Source: Methanohalobium evestigatum Z-7303
GTDB lineage: Archaea > Halobacteriota > Methanosarcinia > Methanosarcinales > Methanosarcinaceae
DNA: 64,000 bases
Direction: 5' to 3'
Assembly (NCBI RefSeq): GCF_000196655.1
Contig: NC_014253.1
Coordinates: forward strand, 1,054,001-1,118,000
Shown here: in pieces, positions 1-8,656 of the stretch
Layout of the letters: each line of letters starts with the position of its first letter
How positions within the stretch are numbered: position 1 is the first letter of the stretch
The notes under the pieces: model-generated
Database searches by the model: none
What the model was told of the DNA's origin: nothing
Seen by the model: the letters and a program-made list of their open reading frames with translations, nothing else
Translations under genes and position numbers: made by a program

Positions 1-4
1 TGTA

Positions 5-232
5 ATGTTACAAAAACTGAACAGCAACTTAATAGCTACTTTATTACTTGTAATATTACTACTCTTAACTTTATTATATTATTTAGAGGATTTCATACAT
101 CCCGGTGCATTATATTCTTTCTTTAGGTATATTAGTCAGTTTATTGGCGGTGTTTTTTATGCTCTTGGTATATTTGTTATAATCGGCATTGTAGGTTTCT
201 TTTTAAGATATTTGGTTAAACGATTCAATTGA
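5..232 (+). CDS. small two-helix membrane protein
   Basis: A 75-residue protein with a basic/polar N-terminus, a hydrophobic helix at about residues 9-27 and a second at about 50-68, ending in a positively charged tail (RYLVKRFN). No family is recognised. It starts with ATG four bases into the window, so any upstream operon partner is outside the view. The next gene also begins with a membrane anchor, so the two may belong to the same surface-protein group, but that is only inference from position. Confidence 0.5.
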   Translation: MLQKLNSNLIATLLLVILLLLTLLYYLEDFIHPGALYSFFRYISQFIGGVFYALGIFVIIGIVGFFLRYLVKRFN

Positions 233-284
233 ATAATTATTAATGGCCATCTTCTTTTGATTAATAGTAAGCGAGTGTATAATT

Positions 285-1105
285 ATGTTCAAATCGAGAA
301 ATAAATTACTAATTTCTGGAATTACAGTCATCATCTTATTTTCCAGTATATTTGTACATATAACGATTTTAAACCTTGACATATGGAGACCAGTTGACGA
401 AAGGAATAGTTGTACTTACGGTGTTGAAATAACTGGTCTCTCAGGTAAAAATGTTACAGGGAATACTACAATACTTGTACCAATACCTGCAACAAAAAGT
501 GGAGAATTTCTTCCAGCTGCAAAGCAAGAACACCCTAATTTTCTGCAAGAACAGATTTTAAGATACATCCTCCACACGCCTGAAAGTAAAATATCTGGAC
601 CTTCTTTTAAAAATGAAATTGTATTACTCGATAAATTATCTTCTGGAGGTTATTGGGAAAACTTCATCGCAAAAAAGATGGCAAAATCATGATGGGTTTT
701 AAAACTGATAATTCCCAGCTCCATGACATACATTTTGATAGAACCATGGTCATCAATCATACCGATGTTTTCAATCCCATATACAATAGCAGCCTTATAT
801 TATATCCCTGTAAAAACCTGTCCAAAATATCGATGAAATCATATGGAAATAAGAAAATTTATGCTCAAAATCCTACTTATGAGAGCTGTATTTATTTGAG
901 TGGCAATCTTAACAAAACAACTGTAGATTTAGATATCAGAATCACATGTTATAATGATCTTACCAACTGGCCTGATGAATATCAGGGTTACTATGAATGT
1001 TATGTAGAGAACAAGCACAGAACAAACCTCATAAACAGCACCGGAAAAATACCTGTTAACGTTACTCTTGAACAAACGATTGATCCACAGCCCCTTAAGC
1101 AATGA
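285..1105 (+). pseudogene. exported hypothetical protein split by a frameshift
   Basis: Two overlapping reading frames (285-692 and about 653-1105) look like one protein. The first has an N-terminal membrane anchor (residues 9-27) and an extracellular-type sequence with N-glycosylation sequons (NVT, NTT). The second lacks any start signal and continues in the same style (NSS, NKT, NST, NVT; several Cys). The frames join smoothly if one A is added to the A6 run at 671-676, giving AKKDGKIMMGF across the junction. It could be a real pseudogene, a slippage-dependent gene or a sequencing error in a homopolymer. Function is unknown; about 270 residues when joined. No family recognised. Confidence 0.6.
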
Positions 1106-1289
1106 AAAATCAGTTGGTACTTAAAATTGAACAAGTTGTCCATTGTCAGTGATTTTTCAACAACCTGGTTTTTGCAAATGAATTGTTCGACGTCATGGAT
1201 ATAAAAATTTTATATGATGTTCTTGTTAGATGGGTATGTGAACATCAAATAAAGATGGTCAACAAAAACCGAATTAAAAGGGGGAAAAC

Positions 1290-2525
1290 ATGAAAGCAAA
1301 GTTTAGTACATTGTTGATGGTGATGGTACTGATAAGTATGGCATTTGTATCAACTGCAAGTGCACAAAACAATATATCCAATGAAACACAATATTCTGAC
1401 AAAACGGACAACATTAGTTTAGAAAAAGCTAGGCTAGTCGCTTCTTATTATGTACAATATGTTCCAAATGTGACCGAAAAAGTTGAAAAATTCCAAGACT
1501 GGAATGATGCAACCGTAAAGAAATCAGAGATATTTTATAATCTAAAAGGTGAAAAATCTGCTTATGCATTTAATGTCACCGTAAACGGGGAATATTCAGG
1601 GTATATCCTAATTTCAGCAACAAAAGACAACTATCCTGTTCTTGAATTTTCAAAAGGTAAAATACCCAGTACTATTCCAAAAATTAAAAACAAAACTGAA
1701 TCTTTAGTAAAAGAACACGTTAACAAAGATAACCTAACTATTGGAAAAGCAAAACCACTTTATTTAGGAGCAACATTTTATTATGCTCAATATCCCTTAA
1801 AAAATAAACAGGGTAAAGTTGTCAATAATGTAACGGTAGACTTGACAACACCAGCGATTGTTAAATCTAATAAATCTAAGATTAAAAAACCTGTTATAGA
1901 AATTAATTCTTCAAGACAGCAAAAAATGAAGAAAGAAGAAGCTCACAGACAGTGGAAATCCATTGAGAAAAGAATGAGTACTGGATTAAGCTTATCAAAA
2001 GCTAAAGTATCATCTAGTGAGCTAGGGTGGATTGATGGAGTACCTGCATACGAATGGTATAAAGGTTGTTCACCTACAGCATCTGCAATGGTTTTAGGGT
2101 ATTGGAAAAATAATGGTTATCCTGGTTTTCCTGAAGAAATAACTTTGATAGAAGAATTAGCTAATGCTATGGGTACATCAAATTGGCCTGAAGGCACAAC
2201 TTGGCCAATTGAAATTGACAACGGAATCGAAGAAGTTTGCGATAATCATGGTTATAATAATTTTGATGCAAATAACGATTATTATGTATCATGGAATGAA
2301 GTCATAAATAATGTAAACTCGGATGAACCATTTGTAATTAATATGTTGAGCGGTGGAACAGGTAGTGGTCATTCCCAACCTTATGGTGAACATAGCGTTA
2401 CATGTGTTGGTTATTCAGATAATACAGAAGATTATATATTCATACATGATACATGGGATGAAAATACACATCATATCGCCTTTGGTAATTGGGGAGGAGC
2501 AATGGCGACATGGGTAAATCCTTAA
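1290..2525 (+). CDS. secreted C39-like cysteine peptidase with propeptide
   Basis: This 411-residue protein has a clear signal peptide (cleavage near STASA, residue 25). Residues about 40-115 resemble a streptopain-type propeptide domain: an amphipathic 'KARLVASYYVQY' start followed by the ISATKDNYPVLEFSKG strand region. The C-terminal domain (about 245-411) has papain-like C39_2 features: the putative nucleophile Cys in YKGCSPTASAMVLGYW, the His in GEHSVTCVGY and an Asp/Asn region HDTWD. The likely role is extracellular proteolysis after removal of the propeptide. ATG is preceded by the strong site AAAAGGGGG. A near-palindromic AT box (about 1199-1215) upstream contains a plausible TATA element. 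The following beta-helix protein is also exported. Confidence 0.75.
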   Translation: MKAKFSTLLMVMVLISMAFVSTASAQNNISNETQYSDKTDNISLEKARLVASYYVQYVPNVTEKVEKFQDWNDATVKKSEIFYNLKGEKSAYAFNVTVNGEYSGYILISATKDNYPVLEFSKGKIPSTIPKIKNKTESLVKEHVNKDNLTIGKAKPLYLGATFYYAQYPLKNKQGKVVNNVTVDLTTPAIVKSNKSKIKKPVIEINSSRQQKMKKEEAHRQWKSIEKRMSTGLSLSKAKVSSSELGWIDGVPAYEWYKGCSPTASAMVLGYWKNNGYPGFPEEITLIEELANAMGTSNWPEGTTWPIEIDNGIEEVCDNHGYNNFDANNDYYVSWNEVINNVNSDEPFVINMLSGGTGSGHSQPYGEHSVTCVGYSDNTEDYIFIHDTWDENTHHIAFGNWGGAMATWVNP

Positions 2526-2591
2526 CTACTTTTTTATTGCATTTTTTCAAAGAATTAAGTAGTTCGAAAATGTAATGAGAGGCTGAAAAAC

Positions 2592-3794
2592 ATGAAAATG
2601 AAACATCTTGCTTACTTTGTTTTATTTTTTGTATTAATTTCAACTGGTTCTGTAACAACTGATACAATTATAGTAGATGACAAAACAGGAAATAACTATA
2701 CTTCCATAAAAAAAGCTGTCAATGATGCTAATTCAGGGGATAATATTGTTGTTTATCCTGGTAAATATATAGAAAATATAGTTATTGATAAAGAGGTATC
2801 CATAGAATCTAAATCCAAGAACCCAGAAAATACAGTAATTCAATCCAAAACACCAGAAAAAAATGTTATTCAGGTTAATTCTAACAAAGTGAATATAAGT
2901 GGATTTAAGATAATGGGTGTTAAAAACACGAACCAATCAGGAGTATATCTTGATAGAGTAGAAAAATGTAATATCAGTAACAGTATTTTTTCAAAAAACT
3001 TCAATGGTGTATCTTTTTTCAAATCAGAATGGAATACCTTAGTCAATAATACTGTGAAATCCAACAAAAACCATGGTATTTATTTGAAAAAATCAAAAAA
3101 TAATAGAGTAATAAACAATATTGTAGGTTCAAATAGCAGATATGGTATTTTTTTACAAAGGTCTATAAACAACAATATAATTACCAATCATATTCAAAAT
3201 CATAGTAATAATGGAATAATGGTAGACCACTCAAACAACAATTTCCTAGGAGATAACAAATTTTTTGATAATGAATATGGTATTTACATTCATTCTTCGC
3301 AATCCAATAAATTAAAAGTTAATAATATCTCAAACAATAAAATTGGTATCCAAGGAGGTCTTTCAAACAAAAATGAATTAATTAATAATAGTATATTAAA
3401 AAACAAAGTTGGAATCTTTTTGTACAAGTGTAATGGCAATGATATAATTGCCAATATTATAAATGAAAATATCCATAAAGGAATTCTTCTTCAATATTCT
3501 GTTGATAACAAAATAAGTAATAATACTCTAAATTCCAATGGTTTAGGAATAATCATGGAGGATTTTAGCAGTAATAATACAGTACATTATAACAGTCTGT
3601 CTAAAAATAGAGCTAATATCAGAGCAAATTATTCTATAAACCAGATTAAAAACAATTACATGAATAATAACAGTAGCCAAAATCTTAATAGTGATAGCCA
3701 TGAAATACCTTTTATAAATTCCACATTTTTATTAATTTTGATTGCCACTGCATTTGTCTTTTCAAAAAATAAGAGAGGCAACAAACGGAAATGA
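2592..3794 (+). CDS. NosD-type right-handed beta-helix surface protein with C-terminal anchor
   Basis: The 400-residue product has a signal peptide, the entry motif TIIVDDKTGNNYTSIKKAV typical of archaeal parallel beta-helix (NosD/pectate-lyase-like) proteins, and then about ten Asn-rich helical coils with the recurring pattern N-GI-L--S--N-I--N. The C-terminus is tripartite: a short polar stretch and EIPF, a hydrophobic helix (FLLILIATAFVF) and a basic tail (SKNKRGNKRK). That resembles archaeosortase sorting signals, although the motif is not a textbook PGF or PEF. It is probably a cell-surface carbohydrate-binding or structural protein. RBS GAGG lies upstream of ATG. An archaeosortase gene is present at 23625-24458. 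Confidence 0.75.
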   Translation: MKMKHLAYFVLFFVLISTGSVTTDTIIVDDKTGNNYTSIKKAVNDANSGDNIVVYPGKYIENIVIDKEVSIESKSKNPENTVIQSKTPEKNVIQVNSNKVNISGFKIMGVKNTNQSGVYLDRVEKCNISNSIFSKNFNGVSFFKSEWNTLVNNTVKSNKNHGIYLKKSKNNRVINNIVGSNSRYGIFLQRSINNNIITNHIQNHSNNGIMVDHSNNNFLGDNKFFDNEYGIYIHSSQSNKLKVNNISNNKIGIQGGLSNKNELINNSILKNKVGIFLYKCNGNDIIANIINENIHKGILLQYSVDNKISNNTLNSNGLGIIMEDFSSNNTVHYNSLSKNRANIRANYSINQIKNNYMNNNSSQNLNSDSHEIPFINSTFLLILIATAFVFSKNKRGNKRK

Positions 3795-4470
3795 TTATAG
3801 GATATGATTATAAATCAGAAACTTTTCAGAAAGGAATATTTTTGTTCAGGTATAGTAAGGAATATGGATACCGTCTAAATCGATTATTCATGGTTTTGCC
3901 CAAATAAAAAACAATTTTTATAAAATTTAACTTGAAAATTTTCTAAAAACTCAACTTTTTGATTGTTTTACATTTAGTCATACTTTTGAAAAAATTATTA
4001 ATTTCATAATCAAAGCCTGTCAAAGTAGTTTTTAGCTGGCCTTTTCTAATAGGTTAATCATGCATTTTGAAATTTTTGAAAGTAAACTGATTGGACTTTT
4101 TGTGCAAACACTTTGCAAAAATTGTCAACTTTTTGTGCAACTCGTTAACTTTTTGTGTGGAGGAACTTTTTAGGCAAAGCCCACCAGCAGGGATTGAGTT
4201 TGAGGAAAACTTCAGAATTATTGTCCTATATGGCTGAACCGGTAAGCTATAGATGAGTGCTTTACTGAGTTCAGAAGTTTAGATGGTGTGTACACAACCT
4301 CTTATAATATCAGGAATTAATTCCTTATCAAAGGGAGATATTCATTAACTAAACAATATCCTGTTTCTTACTGGAAACATTAATCTATTAAATCTTTTGA
4401 AAACCTTCAACTTTTGCAATTAAATAAAAAATCTATATATGAATAATCTTAATATTTTTCTTATGAAAAA
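3795..4470. other. intergenic region, no convincing gene
   Basis: This AT-rich gap of about 680 bases separates the beta-helix gene from amtB. I see no coding frame with protein-like composition and no RNA gene. It does hold a cluster of short direct repeats (see 4095-4158) and a 12-base palindrome GGAATTAATTCC at 4313-4324. The segment around 4140-4200 is locally more GC-rich and may be a decayed insertion-sequence end, but I cannot identify a family. Confidence 0.5.
4095..4158 (+). repeat. three short direct repeats of ACTTTTTGTG(CAA)
   Basis: ACTTTTTGTGCAA occurs at 4095-4107 and 4128-4140, and ACTTTTTGTG again at 4148-4157. A fourth degenerate ACTTTTTAGG follows near 4165. Spacing is 33 and 20 bases. 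They could be transposase-binding repeats at the end of a decayed element or regulator sites; nothing in the sequence decides between these. Confidence 0.5.
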
Positions 4471-4502
4471 TATTATATAACATTAAAAGGTAATAAGTTT
4501 CC
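4471..4502 (+). promoter_or_regulatory. amtB promoter with candidate NrpR-type operator
   Basis: A TATA box (TATTATATAA, 4471-4480) preceded by the A-rich BRE-like GAAAAA places the transcription start near 4500. GGTA-N6-TTCC spans 4489-4502, exactly at the predicted start. Methanogen NrpR repressors bind GGAA-N6-TTCC (Methanococcus) or GGTA-N6-TACC (Methanosarcina), so this hybrid is a plausible nitrogen-control operator. The half sites mix the two consensus forms, so binding is inferred. Confidence 0.45.
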
Positions 4503-4527
4503 GTTTTCCTGCAAAAGGGGAGGTACA

Positions 4528-5946
4528 ATGTATAGGATAAGTATAAAGAGCAAAAGAATAACTTTAGTTATTGCAACACTAATTCTCGTACTATTAACTC
4601 TTACAAATTCCGCATATGCAACATCTATCGAGGAAAATGCAGCATCAATAACCAGTTTGGAAACAACCCTTACCTTTGTCTGGCTTATACTTTCCGGTGC
4701 TATTGTGTTCCTGATGCATGCTGGTTTTTCATTAGTGGAAGCCGGACTGACAAGGTCGAAAAATACTGCCAACATTCTGATGAAAAACTTCATGACAATT
4801 TCACTTGGTGTGCTTGTGTACTGGGCTGTCGGTTGGGCTATTATGTATGGAACTGATGCCGCAGGATTAGTTGGAACCAGTCAATTCTTCCTTAGTGGAG
4901 CCGATAATTCACTCTGGAACAGCTGGTGGTTCCAGATGGTATTTGCTGCTACTGCTGCCACGATAGTTTCAGGAGCTGTAGCAGAACGGATGGAATTTAA
5001 AGCATATTTAATCTATGCCATACTGATGGTTGCTCTTATTTATCCGGTGTATGGACACTGGGTATGGAGTGGGTCGGAACTTGCACTGTTGACAGGTGCT
5101 GACAGTTTTATCGTGAATGCGATTGGTACAAGCTTGCATGATTTTGCGGGATCGAGTGTTGTACATGCAGTCGGTGGCTATGCGGCTCTTGCCGCTGTGA
5201 TTATACTTGGTCCAAGAATCGGAAAATTCAGAGATGGAGAGCCAGTAGCTATACCGGGTCACAACCTTGCATATGCGTTCCTTGGGACCCTGATACTTGC
5301 TTTTGGTTGGATTGGATTCAACGGCGGAAGTACACTTGATGCTACTGATGCCTATATGAACCTGGTTATAGTAAACACTTTCATAGCGGCTGCTGCGGGT
5401 GCTGTATCCGCCATGCTGGTTACATGGGTTAAAACCGGTAAACCAGATCCATCACTTACTGCTAACGGTCTTCTGGCAGGTCTGGTTGCAATAACCGCTC
5501 CATGCGGTTCTGTGGAAAACTGGGCTGCACTGATTATCGGGACTATAGGTGGAATTATTGTATATGCAGGTGTTATGTTCAATGAGAATGTCCTGAAAGT
5601 GGACGATCCTGTAGGTGCGATTTCTGTACATGGATACAGCGGCAGCTGGGGACTTCTTTCGGTAGGTATATTTTCGGTGGGTCTTGGTAACGGTATATTG
5701 GAAGATGCCGTATATGCAGCCAGTGTCCCCGGACTTATTTATGGAGGTGTCAGTCAGTTCCTGATTCAACTGGTCGGTGTCATTGTAAACATCATATGGG
5801 CTTTTGGTGCATCATTTTTCATCTTCAAAATTATCGATGTCATTATAGGTACAAGGGTTTCTGAAGAGGACGAAATCACAGGTCTGGATACAGTTGAACA
5901 CGGAATTGAAGCATATCCTGAACATTTTACAACTGAAAGTGAGTGA
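4528..5946 (+). CDS. amtB: ammonium transporter AmtB
   Basis: This 472-residue Amt/MEP/Rh family channel conducts ammonium/ammonia into the cell. An N-terminal signal-like segment is followed by eleven or so membrane helices. Family hallmarks are visible: HAGFSLVEAG in the first core helix, HDFAGSSVVHAVGG with the first conserved pore His, FGWIGFNGGS, and VHGYSGSWG with the second pore His. RBS GGGGAGG sits 7 bases before ATG. It is followed 8 bases later by glnK, the usual nitrogen-regulated pair in which the PII protein blocks the channel when nitrogen is plentiful. A candidate NrpR operator overlaps the predicted transcription start. Confidence 0.95.
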   Translation: MYRISIKSKRITLVIATLILVLLTLTNSAYATSIEENAASITSLETTLTFVWLILSGAIVFLMHAGFSLVEAGLTRSKNTANILMKNFMTISLGVLVYWAVGWAIMYGTDAAGLVGTSQFFLSGADNSLWNSWWFQMVFAATAATIVSGAVAERMEFKAYLIYAILMVALIYPVYGHWVWSGSELALLTGADSFIVNAIGTSLHDFAGSSVVHAVGGYAALAAVIILGPRIGKFRDGEPVAIPGHNLAYAFLGTLILAFGWIGFNGGSTLDATDAYMNLVIVNTFIAAAAGAVSAMLVTWVKTGKPDPSLTANGLLAGLVAITAPCGSVENWAALIIGTIGGIIVYAGVMFNENVLKVDDPVGAISVHGYSGSWGLLSVGIFSVGLGNGILEDAVYAASVPGLIYGGVSQFLIQLVGVIVNIIWAFGASFFIFKIIDVIIGTRVSEEDEITGLDTVEHGIEAYPEHFTTESE

Positions 5947-5954
5947 GGTTAGTG

Positions 5955-6299
5955 ATGAAGATGAAAAAAATAGAAGCTATCGTAAGACCGACCAAGGTTG
6001 ACCATGTAAAAACAGAACTTGAGGATGCAGGGTTTGAAAGTCTTACACAATATGATGTTAAAGGCAGAGGTAAACAAAAAGGTGTTGTACAGCAGTGGAG
6101 GGGCAGGAAATACTGTGTAGATATGCTGCCAAAATCCAAAATCGAGATGGTTGTCTCTGACGATGATGTGAATACTGTAATAGATATTATTCAGAAAACT
6201 GCTTCAACAGGTGAAATCGGAGACGGTAAGATTTTCGTCTCTCCTGTGGAATCCGTAGTGAGAATAAGGACAAATGAAAGAGATGGAGATGCTCTATAA
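5955..6299 (+). CDS. glnK: nitrogen regulatory PII protein GlnK
   Basis: This 114-residue PII signal protein senses ATP/ADP and 2-oxoglutarate and binds AmtB. KKIEAIVRPTKVDHVK at the start, the T-loop region VKGRGKQKG...RGRKY and the C-terminal TGEIGDGKIFVSPVE signature are all present. I use the ATG at 5955 rather than an upstream in-frame GTG at 5943, because GAGGT at 5945-5949 is well placed as its RBS. At the position of the classical uridylylated Tyr51 of enteric PII, this protein has Trp (W48), so control by uridylylation at that site is not possible. The gene ends in a terminator-like hairpin. Confidence 0.95.
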   Translation: MKMKKIEAIVRPTKVDHVKTELEDAGFESLTQYDVKGRGKQKGVVQQWRGRKYCVDMLPKSKIEMVVSDDDVNTVIDIIQKTASTGEIGDGKIFVSPVESVVRIRTNERDGDAL

Positions 6300-6318
6300 A
6301 TCCATCTCCCTTTTATTC
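6280..6318 (+). terminator. putative terminator of amtB-glnK
   Basis: GAGATGGA (6280-6287) is perfectly complementary to TCCATCTC (6301-6308), with a 13-base loop that contains the glnK stop codon. The T-rich CCCTTTTATT tract follows. Archaeal terminators are often just T-runs, so the hairpin may be incidental. Confidence 0.4.
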
Positions 6319-6847
6319 ACAGGTGGATTCCAGAAATTAAACATACCCTGTAATGTGGATAATTCTTAGAAACCCCATGTAATCCATACCATGCATACTT
6401 CCTCCACTAAAAAATATCATACAATGGTGTTGAATACGGGATACGATTTTCTGGATTCCTAAAACTAACTTAATTAAGTGGTATTATGGATACTGAAAGA
6501 AATCGCTTAAAAATTCCATCCAGATTTAGCATGGAAAACTATCCAACTATATTTCTGGATAGGTATTATCTCTGCTGTGTTTCTTAGAGTAATTGTTATA
6601 GCAGAAGGGTTATAATGATTTTATAGCAAGGATAATATCCTATTTAGAAGTTATAGGGTACCTGTTCTTCTTTGCACATAGGTACTGTTATTGTTCAGTT
6701 AATGGGGCATATCAATCTATTTTAGATTTACAGTATTTTTTTAATACAACAATTTAGAGTTTTTAATTGGGTGAAACATTGTCTCTGAATTTGTGGAAAG
6801 ACTTATTAATCGTGATAGTTAACTATTATTTTTAAGGGGGTTTGTAT
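6319..6847. other. intergenic region, no convincing gene
   Basis: About 530 bases between glnK and the cupredoxin gene. No reading frame has protein-like composition. A small inverted repeat (ATCCAGA near 6520 and TCTGGAT near 6553) is present. The promoter of the downstream gene is presumably in the last 80 bases, where AT-rich boxes such as CTTATTAATC occur. Confidence 0.4.
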
Positions 6848-7255
6848 ATGAAGAAACTATTTATGATTTTAGCAATACTAATCAGTGTATTCTTAGCTAT
6901 AGGATGTGCCGGTAATCAACAAAATGGTGGCACAGAGGATAATGGTGAAGATGGAGCTGTGGAAACTACCAATGTAATCATGGAAGATATTCAGTTCAAA
7001 CCAGCTACTATACAAATATCAGTCGGTGACACTGTTACATGGACAAATGAAGACTCTACAGAACATACAGTAACATCTGATAATTTTGATTCCGGAAACC
7101 TGGAGCAAGGGGAAACATTCACACATACTTTTAATGAAGCCGGAGTCTATGATTATCAATGTACTATCCATCCGTCCATGACAGGTACAGTTATCGTAGG
7201 TGATGTTGATACAGGCACAGGGAATACAAACAATGATGGTACAGGAGGATACTGA
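6848..7255 (+). CDS. cupredoxin (plastocyanin/azurin-like) lipoprotein
   Basis: A 135-residue exported blue-copper-type protein. A lipoprotein signal with the lipobox LAIGC places the modified Cys near residue 20. After a Gly/Asn/Glu-rich linker comes a cupredoxin domain: FKPATIQISVGDTVTWTNED, the first ligand His in EHTVTSDNF, then Cys, His and Met in YQCTIHPSMTGT. These are the standard type-1 copper ligands. It probably carries electrons or binds copper outside the membrane. The RBS AGGGGG is correctly spaced for the ATG at 6848, so the TTG six bases upstream is not used. The C-terminus is a low-complexity Gly/Asn/Thr tail. Confidence 0.85.
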   Translation: MKKLFMILAILISVFLAIGCAGNQQNGGTEDNGEDGAVETTNVIMEDIQFKPATIQISVGDTVTWTNEDSTEHTVTSDNFDSGNLEQGETFTHTFNEAGVYDYQCTIHPSMTGTVIVGDVDTGTGNTNNDGTGGY

Positions 7256-7273
7256 ACTTTTTCTTTTCCTTTT

Positions 7274-8629
7274 TTACCTTCTATCCACCACACGTTTCGG
7301 TCTGCCTTTCATACGGTAAAATTCCAGTTTTCCGGGACCTGTAAAATTAAATATAATACTGAATGATACATCCAAATATGCCTGCTCCAGAGCGGGTTTG
7401 TGATGGAAAAATGATTTCAGGAAATTTTCCTTAACTACTTCATAATCGCATTTTTTTGGGTCAATGCATTCAAGACTAACCCTCATAATTGTTTCGTCCT
7501 CATTATTTCCGCTGTACAGGAAGGATTCATATTCGCCAGTAAGATATTCCATATTTTCTCTCTGGAAAACCCCTCGTTCAATATCTACACGATTGAAAGG
7601 AGTTCCACGAACCCAGAATGTTTCAGCTTCACGCTGTGGATTGTCAATTTTCATATGAGTTCTTCCGCATGAACATTTTTGCCTTGTGCGTACTACAGTC
7701 GTATCTTCAGTATCATAATTAATAAGCAAAGTTCCGCATTTTGCACCCACTGGCAACAGCGTTGTAAGCACACTCCTTCCACAATCTCCATCATTTACAA
7801 ACTCTTTCATATTGGGGTCGTATACATCCAGATGAACAAGGTCTTCAGGTACATGAAGCCCGTTTATTTCGCTGCATTCGCCACACATGGTGCCTTCTGT
7901 ACTGCCATAGGTATTGAACACATTACATCCCCATATTTCTGAAAGGTAATCTCTTGCTTCTTCTGCAAAACTTTCACCACCTACTACCAGTCGTTCTATA
8001 CTGGATTCAGAAGGTTCCAAACCTTCTTTTTTCATCCGGTTGGCAAGTCTTAATAATTTGAAGACATTACCCACTATACCTGTAGGTTCGTAGGATGTTA
8101 TTACACGCACTGGAAATGTACATTTACCTTCTGGAATTATGGACATGCCTATATCACGTGCTGCAAGAGTCATTGTGTTTGCACCCACGTTCATCCCATA
8201 GGATGCACACACCACAACCCTGTCACCGGGTCCAAAACCCTGTGATATAAAAGTTCTTTTATATTTTTCAGCAAATCTCTCCCAGTCTTTCCATGTTAGA
8301 AAGAAGGATTTGGGTACACCGCTTGTTCCACTTGTTTCATGTACTGTAAAAACATCTTCCCAACCCACGCTTTTAAACTCAAAAGAATTTGTTTCAGGCG
8401 GCTGGTTATGGCGGATAGTATCTCCCGATATAATTGGCAGATGTAAAAGGTCTTCATGAGACTGGATGTCTGAAGGGTTAATACTGTTTTTGTCAAACCA
8501 TTTCCTGTAAAATGGGGAATTCTTGTAGGCATAGTTAACAGTGTATTTAATACGTTCATCCACAAGTTCATCCAACTCATTCCGACTCATCATTTCAATT
8601 TCCTGGTTGGTATATTCTATATTACTCAT
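7274..8629 (-). CDS. coenzyme F390 synthetase / phenylacetate-CoA ligase-like AMP-forming enzyme
   Basis: This 451-residue adenylate-forming enzyme belongs to the PaaK/F390-synthetase branch. Methanogen members adenylylate the deazaflavin F420 to F390 under oxidative stress; others make acyl-CoA. The phosphate-binding loop HETSGTSGVPKSF (around residue 98), the VVGGESF and NTYGSTEG adenine-site motifs and the C-terminal FYRMKGRPKR are evident. A Cys-rich stretch CSCGRTHMK around residue 320 may bind a metal. The gene runs on the minus strand just downstream (27 bases) of the YyaL-type gene, so the two may be co-transcribed. The exact substrate is not certain from sequence. Confidence 0.75.
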   Translation of the reverse strand: MSNIEYTNQEIEMMSRNELDELVDERIKYTVNYAYKNSPFYRKWFDKNSINPSDIQSHEDLLHLPIISGDTIRHNQPPETNSFEFKSVGWEDVFTVHETSGTSGVPKSFFLTWKDWERFAEKYKRTFISQGFGPGDRVVVCASYGMNVGANTMTLAARDIGMSIIPEGKCTFPVRVITSYEPTGIVGNVFKLLRLANRMKKEGLEPSESSIERLVVGGESFAEEARDYLSEIWGCNVFNTYGSTEGTMCGECSEINGLHVPEDLVHLDVYDPNMKEFVNDGDCGRSVLTTLLPVGAKCGTLLINYDTEDTTVVRTRQKCSCGRTHMKIDNPQREAETFWVRGTPFNRVDIERGVFQRENMEYLTGEYESFLYSGNNEDETIMRVSLECIDPKKCDYEVVKENFLKSFFHHKPALEQAYLDVSFSIIFNFTGPGKLEFYRMKGRPKRVVDRR

Positions 8630-8656
8630 AATATCTTTTTAGGTTATATGTGTCTT

